64,000 nt of DNA, from NCBI RefSeq assembly GCF_014775655.1, contig NZ_CP061274.1, positions 1,674,001 to 1,738,000 of the forward strand, read 5' to 3'. Source of the DNA: Clavibacter zhangzhiyongii (GTDB taxonomy: Bacteria > Actinomycetota > Actinomycetes > Actinomycetales > Microbacteriaceae). Both the position numbers and the translations under genes were made by a program. This document shows positions 56,571 to 64,000 of this stretch, one piece after another; positions within the stretch are counted from its first letter, which is position 1, and every line of letters begins with the position of its first letter. Under the pieces are notes generated by a model. It ran no database searches. It was not told where the DNA came from and saw nothing but the letters and a program-made list of their open reading frames with translations.

Positions 56571-57119
56571 ATGCCGTGGATAGGCGTGCCTTGCTCGATG
56601 CCGTCTTCCCGTGTCCTGGCCTCGATGGCCGGCATCGGCTCGTGGCCTGAGGGGACTGTCCACGTCGATGGCGATGTCGTCATCGACGGCGTCTCGCTCA
56701 CGGCCCTGGCGGCGGAGGCCACTACGCCGTACCCCTGTGTGAGGGCGTTGATCGAGCCCTGGTCGGACGGTGTCGTGACCTCACCGGTCGCGTTCATCAG
56801 CGCAGTGCTCACGCACGTGACGGCCGTGGAGGGTGATGCGCGCGGACGGCGCGTGATCGTGGTGGATGCGGCGCTTGAGGGGCGTGCGGCGATCCTGTCC
56901 GAGGCTTGTCTCATCGGGCGGAGCACCGCGAGGGTGCGTCGCGTCCGGGCACGGGTCCGCTTCGCGGGCTCGTCGTCGACTCACCGCATCTCCCTGCCCC
57001 TCGACGTGGGCGTGGGCGAGCTGCTGGTGATCCCGTGCGACGGCACTCTGCTCCGCGCTGATCTCGTCGGCGAGGAAGTGCGAGCGCCTGCGGATCCGCG
57101 GCCCTCGTCGCATCCATGA
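56571..57119 (+). CDS. LysA-like beta-barrel-only protein, paralogue 2
   Basis: Up to 182 aa, starting four bases after paralogue 1; a downstream ATG at 56598 (MPSSRVLAS) fits the paralogue alignment as well. WPEGTVHVDGDVVIDGVSLTALAAEATTPY resembles the WPRTxxxxxDGxLxVGGVxVxxLAxEFGTPLY opening of actinobacterial LysA. It then passes directly to ISAVLTHVTAVEGDARGRRVIVVDAALEG, CLIGRSTARV and LPLDVGVGELLVIPCDGTLLRADLVGEEV. No PLP lysine region exists. Its stop overlaps the next gene in ATGA. Three genes therefore form a compact operon on this strand. Confidence 0.55.
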   Translation: MPWIGVPCSMPSSRVLASMAGIGSWPEGTVHVDGDVVIDGVSLTALAAEATTPYPCVRALIEPWSDGVVTSPVAFISAVLTHVTAVEGDARGRRVIVVDAALEGRAAILSEACLIGRSTARVRRVRARVRFAGSSSTHRISLPLDVGVGELLVIPCDGTLLRADLVGEEVRAPADPRPSSHP

Positions 57120-57592
57120 CGCGCATGACTGCTGCATCCGTGACACCGCGGGTGGCGTTCAGCGGTGATCCCCTCCGGATCCTCAGCGCGAGGAGCGAAG
57201 GCGGCTTGCCGCTGCACGAGGCGCGAGTCGTGGTCATCGGCGTGGACGCACGGCAGCGAGGACTGCGCAAGCGGCTCCGATCCCTTGGCGTCCCTCAGGG
57301 GCTCTCGCCACTGCGTCACCTGGTGTTCGTCATCGACGTCGACCCGACCCGGGGCGCGTGGCGTGCCGTGGACGCCTTCGTCGGAACAGTCCAGGCGCGG
57401 GTGGAGCGCGAGGTCGGCAGGCGCATCGTCGTCACCGGCATCCTGGCGGCGGGATGCCCGTCAGCGGAGCTGCTCGAGGCGCGAATCGTGCATCTGGTGA
57501 CCCACCCGCTCGTCGTGCCGCGGATCGTGGTCAGCTGGGCGGATATCCGGCGTCGAGACATCCGGGACGTGGCCCTCGAGGAGTGGTGCTGA
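57116..57592 (+). CDS. Unrecognised alpha/beta protein
   Basis: A 158-aa protein translationally coupled to paralogue 2. Strand and helix propensities alternate: EARVVVIGVDAR, RGLRKRLRSLG, HLVFVIDVDP, AWRAVDAFVGTVQARVEREVG, RIVVTGILAAG, SAELLEARIVHLVTHPL, PRIVVSWADI. This looks like a Rossmann- or half-barrel-type fold with no nucleotide-binding glycine motif. I do not recognise the family. Its position beside barrel-less LysA-like proteins makes a relation to the missing TIM barrel conceivable but unsupported. It ends 24 bases from the stop of the convergent CorA-like gene. Confidence 0.55.
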   Translation: MTRMTAASVTPRVAFSGDPLRILSARSEGGLPLHEARVVVIGVDARQRGLRKRLRSLGVPQGLSPLRHLVFVIDVDPTRGAWRAVDAFVGTVQARVEREVGRRIVVTGILAAGCPSAELLEARIVHLVTHPLVVPRIVVSWADIRRRDIRDVALEEWC

Positions 57593-57616
57593 TCCTCCGG
57601 CGTCACGCGGGGAGGG

Positions 57617-58447
57617 TCAGAGCCAGCCGCGTCGGCGGAAGATCAGCCACAGGGTCACACCCATCGCGATCATCGCGGCGACCGCCAGGGGGTACCCGTA
57701 GACGAAGTCGAGCTCGGGCATGTGGCGGAAGTTCATCCCGTAGACGGTGCCGATGAGGGTGGGCGCGAACAGGATCGCCGCCCACGAGGAGACCTTCTTG
57801 CTCTCATCGGCACGCTGAAGGCTGAGCTGGGCGAGGTCCCTGGTCTCCTGGCTGAGCGTCAGGCTCGCTTGCGAGAGGGCACGCAGCTCCGCGCCCTGCT
57901 GCTCCGCCATCAGGGCCGAGTGGATCGCGAGGTCCTCGCGCACCTGGTGCCGGATGCCGCCGAGGCGTCCCGTGAGCGCGACGATGCCATCCTCTGTGCG
58001 GCGCCGGTAGCCGGCGTCCAGCTGCGACCGACCGTGCGTCCCGCTCGCGGCGTGGATGGCGGCGACGGCCCGGGTCTGGGAACGGAGCGCCCGTTGCAGG
58101 ACCGCGATGTCATCCAGCACCCGGCCCATGATCTGCGACCCGTCCTCGGATGGGGCGAGCACGACGTCACCGGCTTCATCCGCATGAGTGGCGAGGTCGG
58201 AGATGAACCCGTCGATGGTGGACACGGATGCGGTCAGGAGGCGAGCAGTCTCCCGGATGCGCGGACCCGAACGCGCCATATCGCCGATCAGGATCCGCCG
58301 CTCCGACAGGACGAGCGCGCCCTCATCGCCCCGCTCCACGAGAGCGAGGAGGAGGGTGCGGGGATCCTTCGTCGGGGTGGCTTCTGTCCCCGGTCCGGCA
58401 GGAGAGGCGTCGCCGAGGTCGGCCGCCGTCGCGGCGCGCGTCGTCAT
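57617..58447 (-). CDS. Short CorA-family Mg2+/metal channel-like protein
   Basis: 276 aa. The C-terminal part is diagnostic of CorA: a long helix (about 100-215, LRALSQASLTLSQETRDLAQLSLQ), TM1 (WAAILFAPTLIGTVYGMNF), the selectivity signature GMNF followed by MPEL, and TM2 (YPLAVAAMIAMGVTLWLIF) with a basic end. The N-terminal cytoplasmic sensor domain is much reduced compared with the usual ~320-370 aa proteins. The ATG overlaps the stop of paralogue 3 (ATGA), so they are co-translated. It could gate a divalent cation in response to a different N-terminal or partner signal. Confidence 0.8.
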   Translation of the reverse strand: MTTRAATAADLGDASPAGPGTEATPTKDPRTLLLALVERGDEGALVLSERRILIGDMARSGPRIRETARLLTASVSTIDGFISDLATHADEAGDVVLAPSEDGSQIMGRVLDDIAVLQRALRSQTRAVAAIHAASGTHGRSQLDAGYRRRTEDGIVALTGRLGGIRHQVREDLAIHSALMAEQQGAELRALSQASLTLSQETRDLAQLSLQRADESKKVSSWAAILFAPTLIGTVYGMNFRHMPELDFVYGYPLAVAAMIAMGVTLWLIFRRRGWL

Positions 58448-58992
58448 GCCGCGGTCACGGGCAGTGGGACCGCACGGAGACCTACGGTCACGTGCTCGCG
58501 TCGGATGCTCCCTGCCGCCGGTACCGCCAGGAGGTCTCCGGTGCACAGGTCGGCTGGAAGGCCGGACCCCAACCGGAGGAACGGAGCGCCATGCGCGGAC
58601 GGCACCTCGTGGACGAGGAACGCCGGCGCGTCATGAGCGGTCGAGACGCGACCGAGCAGCCGCATCTCCTCCAACGCGGCAGGGACTCCGGACAGGTCCG
58701 CATCGACGTGCAGGAGCAACGCGCCGCCTGGATGATGAGCGACGAAGAGCACGCGCAGCACGATCACCGTCGCCCGCATCCCCGTCGCGATGCGCAGACC
58801 CTGCGTGCGGCGCACGCATGCGTCGCCCTCACGCAGCAGGGGAGTCCCGTGCATCTGCGCAGCCTCGGTCATCGATGCGCCTTCCACGATCAGGTCGTCG
58901 ACCCTGGCGATCGTGCCGGCAGGCCACGCATCGCGGTCCATCGGATCCGGAAGGGAGCGACGAAGTGACGGGAGGATGTCGGTCAGGGTCAT
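58444..58992 (-). CDS. LysA-like beta-barrel-only protein, paralogue 3
   Basis: 182 aa, first gene of a two-gene operon with the CorA-like gene. The best match of the three to LysA: LPDPMDRDAWPAGTIARVDDLIVEGASMTEAAQMHGTPLL mirrors the LPDxLxxLDxxxWPRTxxRxDGxLxVGGVxVxxLAxxHGTPLY start. LPADLCTGDLLAVPAAGSI mirrors LPADLxxGDLLAVPxTGAY, but with Ser-Ile instead of the active-site Ala-Tyr. Between them LLLHVDADLSGVPAALEEMRLLGRV takes the place of vDGGmsDxxRPaLYGARY. No PLP domain is present, so decarboxylase activity is excluded. Paralogues 1 and 2 lie 1.3 kb away on the other strand. Confidence 0.58.
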   Translation of the reverse strand: MTLTDILPSLRRSLPDPMDRDAWPAGTIARVDDLIVEGASMTEAAQMHGTPLLREGDACVRRTQGLRIATGMRATVIVLRVLFVAHHPGGALLLHVDADLSGVPAALEEMRLLGRVSTAHDAPAFLVHEVPSAHGAPFLRLGSGLPADLCTGDLLAVPAAGSIRREHVTVGLRAVPLPVTAA

Positions 58993-59192
58993 TCCCTCAG
59001 GTGTAGCCGCCTCGGGGGGCGGATCTGCACATCCTCACGAGGCTCCTACGGCTCGCACACGATCCCATCGAAACCCTCATGGGCGTGGCCTCATCGCCTC
59101 GGAAGACCACGGTTGCAACGGAGATGTCAATCGATGGAGGAGGGCGAGTGGCGGGCATCTCCTGTCGCCCGTGGTTGCGTTCGGCCCGGCGA

Positions 59193-59843
59193 CTACTTGT
59201 TCGCTACCGCCTCTTCGAGCTGGGCGCGGAGGGCGTCGGGGGAGGTGAGCTCGATGGGCTGGTCGTCGAGGAAGATCGTGGGTGTTCCTGTCACGCCGAG
59301 CGCGATGCCGGCTTCGAAGTCCTGCTGCACGCGGGCTTCGGTCGCGGGATCGGCGATCGCCGCGTCGTACTCGGTCATGTCGAGCCCGAGGTCCTTGGCG
59401 AAGCCGCGGAACACGTCCGCCTTCGAGTCCTGCTGCTCGCCCCACTGGGTCTGGGTGTCGAACATGCGCTGGTACATGGCCTCGAACTGTCCCTGCTGGG
59501 CGGCGGCCTCGACGGCGACGGCGGCGTTCATCGAGTTCTTGTGCGCGGGGATGGGGAAATACCGGGTGACGAAGGTGACCTGACCGGCGTACTCCTCGCG
59601 GAGCTCCTCGACGTAGGGGTGCACGGCGAGGCAGACCTCGCACTCGAAGTCGAGGAACTCGGTGAACACGACCGAGCCATCCGGCGCCGTGTCCAAACGG
59701 TGGCTGTTCTCCGCCACGACCGTGACCGTGGCCGCGTCCACGGTCGACTCCGGTTGCGCACGGCTGATGACGAACGCGGACGCGAGGACCGCGACGACGA
59801 GGCCGGCGGCGAGAGACAGCTGGATCTTGGTGGTGCGCTTCAT
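59193..59843 (-). CDS. DsbA-like thioredoxin-fold protein, membrane-anchored
   Basis: 216 aa. An N-terminal hydrophobic segment (LSLAAGLVVAVLASAFVIS, 9-27) acts as signal anchor. The thioredoxin fold has redox Cys68 and Cys71 in DFECEVCLAVHPYV and a cis-Pro in GVTGTPTIFLDD, with a DsbA-type helical insert between. The CEVC dipeptide differs from the CPHC of E. coli DsbA. It lies last in an operon after the CmtR-like regulator and CDF transporter, which suggests thiol repair outside the membrane during metal stress. Confidence 0.87.
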   Translation of the reverse strand: MKRTTKIQLSLAAGLVVAVLASAFVISRAQPESTVDAATVTVVAENSHRLDTAPDGSVVFTEFLDFECEVCLAVHPYVEELREEYAGQVTFVTRYFPIPAHKNSMNAAVAVEAAAQQGQFEAMYQRMFDTQTQWGEQQDSKADVFRGFAKDLGLDMTEYDAAIADPATEARVQQDFEAGIALGVTGTPTIFLDDQPIELTSPDALRAQLEEAVANK

Positions 59844-59884
59844 GGATCTCCGTACGGTGATGCGGGGTCAGGGGAGGTGCGGGG

Positions 59885-60565
59885 TCAACAGCAGTCGCAG
59901 GCCTCGACCTCACGCTCACCGGTGAGGGCGGACACTGGCGTCTTGCACGCATCCCCGCGCCACGCCTCCAGGCCCTCGCGGACGGCGAAGACCACGATCA
60001 CGAGCCCGGCGACGGGATCGGCCCAGGTCCACCCGAGGGTGAGGTTCAGGACCAGGCCGAGGAGCACGGCCGCGGACAGGTAGCTGCAGATCAGGGTCTG
60101 CTTCGAGTCCGCGATCGCAGACGCGGACCCGAGCTCGGTGCCGGTGCGGCGCTCCAGCAGGCTGAGGAACGGCATCACGGCGAGGCTGACCGCGGCGAGC
60201 ACGATGCCGATGGGGGAGTGCTCGGGCTCGCGGATGCCGGTGAGGGCGAGGACCGCGTCGGTGCTCACGAATGCGGCGAGGCCGAAGAAGGAGACCGCGA
60301 TGACGCGGAGGGCGACGCGTTCGCGCTTCTCCGGGTCGGGGGCGGCGAACTGCCAGGCGACGGCGGCGGCGGACAGGACCTCGACGATGGAGTCGAGGCC
60401 GAAGCCGATGAGCGCCGTGGAGGACGCGATGGTGCCGGCGGAGATCGCGACGATCGCCTCGATGACGTTGTAAGCGATCGTCGCGGCCACGATCCACCGG
60501 ATCCGGCGCTGGAGGACGAGGCGGCGGGCGGCGGAGAGCGCTGTCGGGCTGATGAGGGTGCTCAC
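59885..60565 (-). CDS. Cation diffusion facilitator-like metal transporter
   Basis: A 226-aa membrane protein with six hydrophobic segments. TM2 carries the metal-site pattern ALIGFGLDSIVEVLSA (G-D-S), and TM5 has DSKQTLICSYLSAAVLLGLVLN and WADPVAGLVIVVFAVREG with the second Asp pair. The C-terminal cytoplasmic domain of full CDFs is missing and replaced by a short tail ending EREVEACDCC, three Cys that could bind metal. The GTG start overlaps the regulator stop in GTGA. Probable role: efflux of Cd/Pb/Zn-like ions. Confidence 0.82.
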   Translation of the reverse strand: MSTLISPTALSAARRLVLQRRIRWIVAATIAYNVIEAIVAISAGTIASSTALIGFGLDSIVEVLSAAAVAWQFAAPDPEKRERVALRVIAVSFFGLAAFVSTDAVLALTGIREPEHSPIGIVLAAVSLAVMPFLSLLERRTGTELGSASAIADSKQTLICSYLSAAVLLGLVLNLTLGWTWADPVAGLVIVVFAVREGLEAWRGDACKTPVSALTGEREVEACDCC

Positions 60566-60915
60566 GGGGTCGGCTCGCAGCACAGGGGCACGTCGCAGTC
60601 CGCGTCGGCGCAGGGCAGGCCGTCGTCGACGGCGAGCACGACGTCGACAAGCGCGGTGAGCGCCCGGGTCAGGTGCGCGTCGGCGATCTCGTACCGCGTC
60701 GACCTGCCCTCGGGTACCGCGACGACGATCCCGCAGCCGCGCAGGCACGTCAGGTGGTTCGAGACGTTCGAGCGGGTGAGGCTCAGCTCCTCGGCCAGAA
60801 GGCTCGGGTAGCCCGGGCTGTCGAGCAGGTGCAGCAGGATTCGAGATCTCGTCGGATCGGCCATCGCCCGGCCCAGGCGGTTCATCACGTCGACGCGCGA
60901 AGCAAGAGTCAGCAT
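60562..60915 (-). CDS. cmtR: CmtR-type ArsR family metal-sensing repressor
   Basis: A 117-aa winged-helix protein starting MLTLASRVDVMNRLGRAMADPTRSRIL. Cys57 and Cys61 fall in the recognition helix (TRSNVSNHLTCLRGCG), and Cys102 in DDGLPC; these are the same positions as the Cd/Pb ligands of Mycobacterium tuberculosis CmtR. A further CDVPLCCEP tail adds three Cys. It should release DNA upon Cd(II)/Pb(II) binding. The ATG at 60915 follows TATAGT by six bases (leaderless pattern), favouring it over a longer frame. It is coupled to the CDF gene. Confidence 0.9.
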   Translation of the reverse strand: MLTLASRVDVMNRLGRAMADPTRSRILLHLLDSPGYPSLLAEELSLTRSNVSNHLTCLRGCGIVVAVPEGRSTRYEIADAHLTRALTALVDVVLAVDDGLPCADADCDVPLCCEPTP

Positions 60916-60935
60916 GCGCTGACTATACAGTCCAC
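60916..60935 (-). promoter_or_regulatory. cmtR promoter/operator, predicted leaderless start
   Basis: On the minus strand TATAGT lies six bases before the ATG. The -10 is embedded in GACTGTATAGTC, an inverted repeat with GACT/AGTC arms that is a plausible CmtR binding site overlapping the promoter. Confidence 0.55.
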
Positions 60936-61021
60936 GCTGACGTTTCGAAGGTTTCATGAGTCTGACCATGACCACGCGTCTTGATGGTCCGGCTAGCCGT
61001 CCTTACCCGGACCCGAACTCG

Positions 61022-61270
61022 TCAGGGACGACGTCGACCGGCACGGAGGTTCCGTCGTCGAATGATCCGGAGCCCTACGAACGTGACGACGAGGACGACG
61101 CCTGCTCCCAGCGCCATGCGAGGCAGCAGCTCGACATTCGAAAACGCCTGAACTCCGGCGGCGATGAAGACAGTAATCACCATGAGGGTCATCGCCTGCC
61201 CAACGGATGCGCGCCCTGAGCTCCGTCGCTCCTCTTGGCCGTCCCGGTCAGTCTCTAACTCGCCAGCCAT
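61022..61270 (-). CDS. Small membrane protein, two predicted helices
   Basis: 82 aa: a polar, charged N-terminus (MAGELETDRDGQEERR), TM1 (AMTLMVITVFIAAGVQAF), TM2 (MALGAGVVLVVTFVGLRII) and a basic tail (RRRNLRAGRRRP). No family recognised. It lies 106 bp upstream of cmtR on the same strand. Confidence 0.5.
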   Translation of the reverse strand: MAGELETDRDGQEERRSSGRASVGQAMTLMVITVFIAAGVQAFSNVELLPRMALGAGVVLVVTFVGLRIIRRRNLRAGRRRP

Positions 61271-61398
61271 ACACAGACCCTGACAGATGAGGGTCGAGAT
61301 GCATCGACGCGTCCGGATGGGGACCGGCTAACGGACACGGCCGTCTTGGGCCCTCACTTGAGCCTTCCGGCTGGTGAGCAGGCGCGGCAGGCGAGCGC

Positions 61399-62280
61399 TC
61401 AGCGGTCGAAGAAGTCGCCCAGCCCCGGGATCTGGAAGTGCTCGCCGAGCCCGCCGACCTGGTCGCCGATGCCGGTGAGGTACTCCTCGCCGCCCTGCGC
61501 GATGCCGCCCATGCCCTCGGACAGTCCACCGAGGTCGGGGAGGCCGTCGAGCCCGAAGCCCTCTGTGAGGTCGGCGAAGTCGATCCCGTCCGCCATGGCC
61601 CCCGACAGGAGCGGGCCGGCCGCCGCGCTGAGCGCGGCGCCGGACGCGACCGCGACCGCCACGCCCCCGATCGCCGCCACCCCCACGCCCGCAGCCGCGC
61701 CACCCGCGAACATGGCGGCACCGTTGCGGCTCCCGCGGTTCGACGTCCTATGGCCGCCCAGCACCCTCTGCATGAGGCCCGGTCGGCTGGTCTGCCCTCG
61801 GGTGGCCGCGCGGGCAAGGTCGGCGGCGCTCCCGCTGCGGGGCCGTTCGTGAGCGGGGAGCTCCTCGGTGAGACGTGCGAGGACGAGCTCGCGCTGCGCG
61901 GGGGTGAGGCGCTCGAATGCGTCCTGGTGGACCTGCTCGAGCTGCTCCGGGTCCGCGGTGCGGAGGAGGTAGTCGTACTTGCCGAGCGCGATGCGGTCGG
62001 CCTCGGTCAGCTGGCCGGCCTGGCGCCGGCCGTATTGTTGCTGTTCCGGGTGTCCCGAGCCCCGCTGCCCGTCGCCCTGCCCGGGATCGGCGCCACGGAC
62101 CTGATCGCGCTGAGTGCGCTCGTCCCCGGTGAGCCTGTCTGCCGCGGAACGGACGACGCTGCGCCACTCGGTATCACCGCCGCGAGACGGCTGCTGCCGG
62201 TCGTGGCTGGAGGAGGAGTGGTCGCCTAGCGCTCTCGCGGCGGCACCGAGGAGACGGCGGAAGTTGGGCATGAGCATCAT
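61399..62280 (-). CDS. Conserved actinobacterial protein often labelled cation-transporting ATPase (function unknown)
   Basis: 293 aa. Start MMLMPNFRRLLGAAARALG, then a Gln/Gly/Arg-rich disordered stretch. A conserved helical module follows (LTEADRIALGKYDYLLRTADPEQLEQVHQDAFERLTPAQRELVL, about 92-135), and then a Gly/Ala-rich hydrophobic part (AAMFAGGAAAGVGVAAIGGVAVAVASGAAL) and a glycine-rich tail. No P-type ATPase motif (DKTGT) is present, so the common label is misleading. I regard it as of unknown function, probably membrane associated. Confidence 0.7.
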   Translation of the reverse strand: MMLMPNFRRLLGAAARALGDHSSSSHDRQQPSRGGDTEWRSVVRSAADRLTGDERTQRDQVRGADPGQGDGQRGSGHPEQQQYGRRQAGQLTEADRIALGKYDYLLRTADPEQLEQVHQDAFERLTPAQRELVLARLTEELPAHERPRSGSAADLARAATRGQTSRPGLMQRVLGGHRTSNRGSRNGAAMFAGGAAAGVGVAAIGGVAVAVASGAALSAAAGPLLSGAMADGIDFADLTEGFGLDGLPDLGGLSEGMGGIAQGGEEYLTGIGDQVGGLGEHFQIPGLGDFFDR

Positions 62281-62558
62281 CCTGCTGTGCGGCGATGTGT
62301 GAAACCCGGGGGGGGCAGCGGTTGAGGCGACACCGGCGCGTGCAAGCTGACCTCGCGTGTCAGTCCCGAGAGCGTTACGGCGCGCTCGTTCCGCTGGGAA
62401 GGAAACTGCCGCGCAAGAGGGGCTCGCGGCGAGCACGGATTCCACAGGCCGGGCACCTGCTCTGTCCCGCCGGGGCCGCTACGGCCGCTGGTCGTACTCC
62501 TCCACCGCCCCCGTTCGAGTACTTCGCCGTGCAAGCCACTTCCGCCTCGGGGCTCGGG

Positions 62559-64000
62559 TCATGGTTCGTTGGGAGGCTCCGAAGCGGTCGGCGTGATCGA
62601 GGGATGCGCCCGCTTCGAGTGCGGGGACGCGGAGGCTGAAGAGGTATCGACGTCGACGATCGTCGTCTGAGGAGATCCCGCATACGACACGACTCCGACG
62701 TACTTCGCATCGGGTTCGAGCCCTGTCCAAGATGCCCGGAATGTCGCCTTCCTCCCCTGCTTCACAGGGATGGATGTCGGCGACGCGGAGAATGCTCCCT
62801 CATGTGTGTCGCTGTCGATGCGGTACTGCGTGACGTTGAAAGCCGCAGCGGTGCCTGCGGTCCCGCCGGGCTCGACCACGATCGTGTACTCGCCCGCCGA
62901 TAGATCGGAGGCGATGATCCATTCCGTCAGCGATGGCGACTCGGCGATCTGCACGGCTTCGAGTGCGCCGTCGTCGTCGCGACGAGCGAGCACAAGGTCC
63001 ATGTCCGTCTTCCCATCGACAGGGGCGACATCGAGTACCAGCGTGCGGAGCGATGAGGCCAGGGTGAGGGGGTACATGAGCGATTCACCCCGTGCGCCTC
63101 TGCCAGTCGGCGTCCCCGGTCCCTGTCCGGTACCCGTCAGATGCTCGCCCCGTGCCAGCCCGGCCAATGCGGGAGTGACGCGTCCCCTGACACCTCCCGT
63201 GACGGTGATGCTCGTCGATCCGGACGATCCGGACGATCCGGTCCCCGTCGCTGAGGCAGGAGCGTCGATGGCCTGCGGGTTCACCGCGACAGGAATTCGC
63301 GCTGTAGTGGTCCCATCGGTCCACGTGAGCGAGCCCGTGGACCACGTGTCCGTGTCCGCGCCGTTCCTTGTGGTCAGACGAACGGAGAATGTGCGCGTCT
63401 GCCCTGCTGCCGAGAAGGACAGCGTCTTGGGCGTCACCTTCGCATCGACGCCGTCGAGCCCCTGCACCGAGGGCTTCCATGTGCCGGCTCTCGTCGAGGT
63501 GACGGTTCGCATGACGGTCTGGGTGTCGAGGAGCTTGCTGACGGCGATGCTGGGTAGGTTGAGCTGCGAGGCAGGTACGGCCTTCGCTGGTCTGGGGAGT
63601 TGTAGTCCCACTGCCGCCGCATAGCCAGCCCACTCCTTGGGCCCACTGAGGTACAGCAGACCGGGGTCCAGGTAGCGCTTCGGCAGGACCTCTCCGGCAC
63701 CTTGCGCGAATGGATCCGTGACCACCGTGCCCCTGTTGTCGAGCGTGTCGTACGCCGTGGTCATCATGGCGGACTTCACCTCCGCGGGTGAGGCCTTCGG
63801 GTGCTCGCCGAGATAGAGGAGTCCGAGACCCGCGATGTGCGGTGACGACATGGACGTCCCGGATTCGGCGCCGAAGGCCGGTTTCCCATCCACGTCTGCG
63901 ACCGCGGCGACGATGCCGCTGCCGGGCGCCGCGATGTCGGGCTTCACGACATCCCCACCCTCGTCCTGCTTCGGTCCGCGCGAGCTGTAGTTGGCGATCT
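62559..64000 (-). CDS. Subtilisin-like serine protease (S8), 5' end outside window
   Basis: Only the C-terminal ~480 residues are in the window; the frame is open to the right edge. The catalytic Ser is in GTSMSSPHIAGLGLLY, with NYSSRGP and MKPDIAAPGSGIVA upstream as in secreted plant-pathogen and plant subtilases. The Asp and His of the triad must lie beyond the edge. After the protease domain come Fn3-like beta-rich modules (TPKTLSFSAAGQTRTFSVRLTTRNG; ITVTGGVRGRV; GTAAAFNVTQYRI) and a Ser/Pro-rich end. Clavibacter carries several such secreted subtilases (Sbt proteins), some implicated in host interaction. Which one this is cannot be told. Confidence 0.88.
   Translation of the reverse strand, partial: IANYSSRGPKQDEGGDVVKPDIAAPGSGIVAAVADVDGKPAFGAESGTSMSSPHIAGLGLLYLGEHPKASPAEVKSAMMTTAYDTLDNRGTVVTDPFAQGAGEVLPKRYLDPGLLYLSGPKEWAGYAAAVGLQLPRPAKAVPASQLNLPSIAVSKLLDTQTVMRTVTSTRAGTWKPSVQGLDGVDAKVTPKTLSFSAAGQTRTFSVRLTTRNGADTDTWSTGSLTWTDGTTTARIPVAVNPQAIDAPASATGTGSSGSSGSTSITVTGGVRGRVTPALAGLARGEHLTGTGQGPGTPTGRGARGESLMYPLTLASSLRTLVLDVAPVDGKTDMDLVLARRDDDGALEAVQIAESPSLTEWIIASDLSAGEYTIVVEPGGTAGTAAAFNVTQYRIDSDTHEGAFSASPTSIPVKQGRKATFRASWTGLEPDAKYVGVVSYAGSPQTTIVDVDTSSASASPHSKRAHPSITPTASEPPNEP

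Noticed and set aside
61399-62280. P-type cation-transporting ATPase
   Set aside because: The common database label is not supported: there is no DKTGT phosphorylation motif, no ATP-binding domain and no transport helices.

Overview
The window is high-GC actinobacterial DNA. It is most consistent with a plant-associated member of the Microbacteriaceae, probably Clavibacter. The grounds are the Ala/Lys-rich N-terminus of the primary sigma factor, a run of actinobacteria-restricted families (SepH, DUF4193, DUF3093, DUF3710, DUF3159, DUF3000, DUF7455), a MurT/GatD pair, a dedicated parE/parC pair, and two adjacent secreted GH10 xylanases of the kind described as xysA/xysB in Clavibacter michiganensis. 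This is inference from gene content; no rRNA or tRNA gene was recognised.

Bases 1-41000 are compact housekeeping chromosome. In order: the end of a membrane protein; sucB-lpd (2-oxo acid dehydrogenase E2/E3) and pepA; a PAC2-family protein and an MFS permease; sigA-murT-gatD; DUF7455; parE facing parC; an alkaline-phosphatase-superfamily hydrolase; sepH divergent from a DUF4193 gene with a structured leader; DUF3093; dut-DUF3710-DUF3159; aconitase; dxs facing a fadB/fadA-type beta-oxidation pair; an RNase D-like/DUF3000 pair; a tightly overlapping reductase-sufE-sulfurtransferase operon; zapE; amt; an aldo/keto reductase; a winged-helix protein; and a PrmC-like methyltransferase. Hairpins with 7-18 bp stems punctuate many of the convergent junctions.

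Bases 40600-46500 hold the two xylanases, a methyltransferase, small membrane proteins and a DoxX protein. From about 46500 to the end the region is accessory: a TetR/DUF1330 divergent pair with matching operators, a serine recombinase, a DUF1772/NmrA/AraC group, a candidate secreted-peptide cluster with an SdpI-family protein and a membrane-bound XRE protein, an alpha/beta hydrolase, an unrecognised cluster, a CmtR-CDF-DsbA metal-response operon, and a subtilase cut by the window edge.

Two observations stand out. First, GatD has lost both the catalytic Cys and the catalytic His, and MurT lacks the Cys4 ribbon. In an organism whose D-Glu alpha-carboxyl is probably used for group-B peptidoglycan cross-linking, this suggests a repurposed ligase rather than a D-Glu amidase. 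Second, around 56.0-59.0 kb three paralogous ~170-180 aa proteins look like diaminopimelate-decarboxylase beta-barrel domains with the PLP-binding TIM barrel removed. They are arranged with a short CorA-like channel and an unrecognised alpha/beta protein. A third, genome-style observation is a recurring TAnnnT-N6-start codon arrangement pointing to leaderless transcripts.
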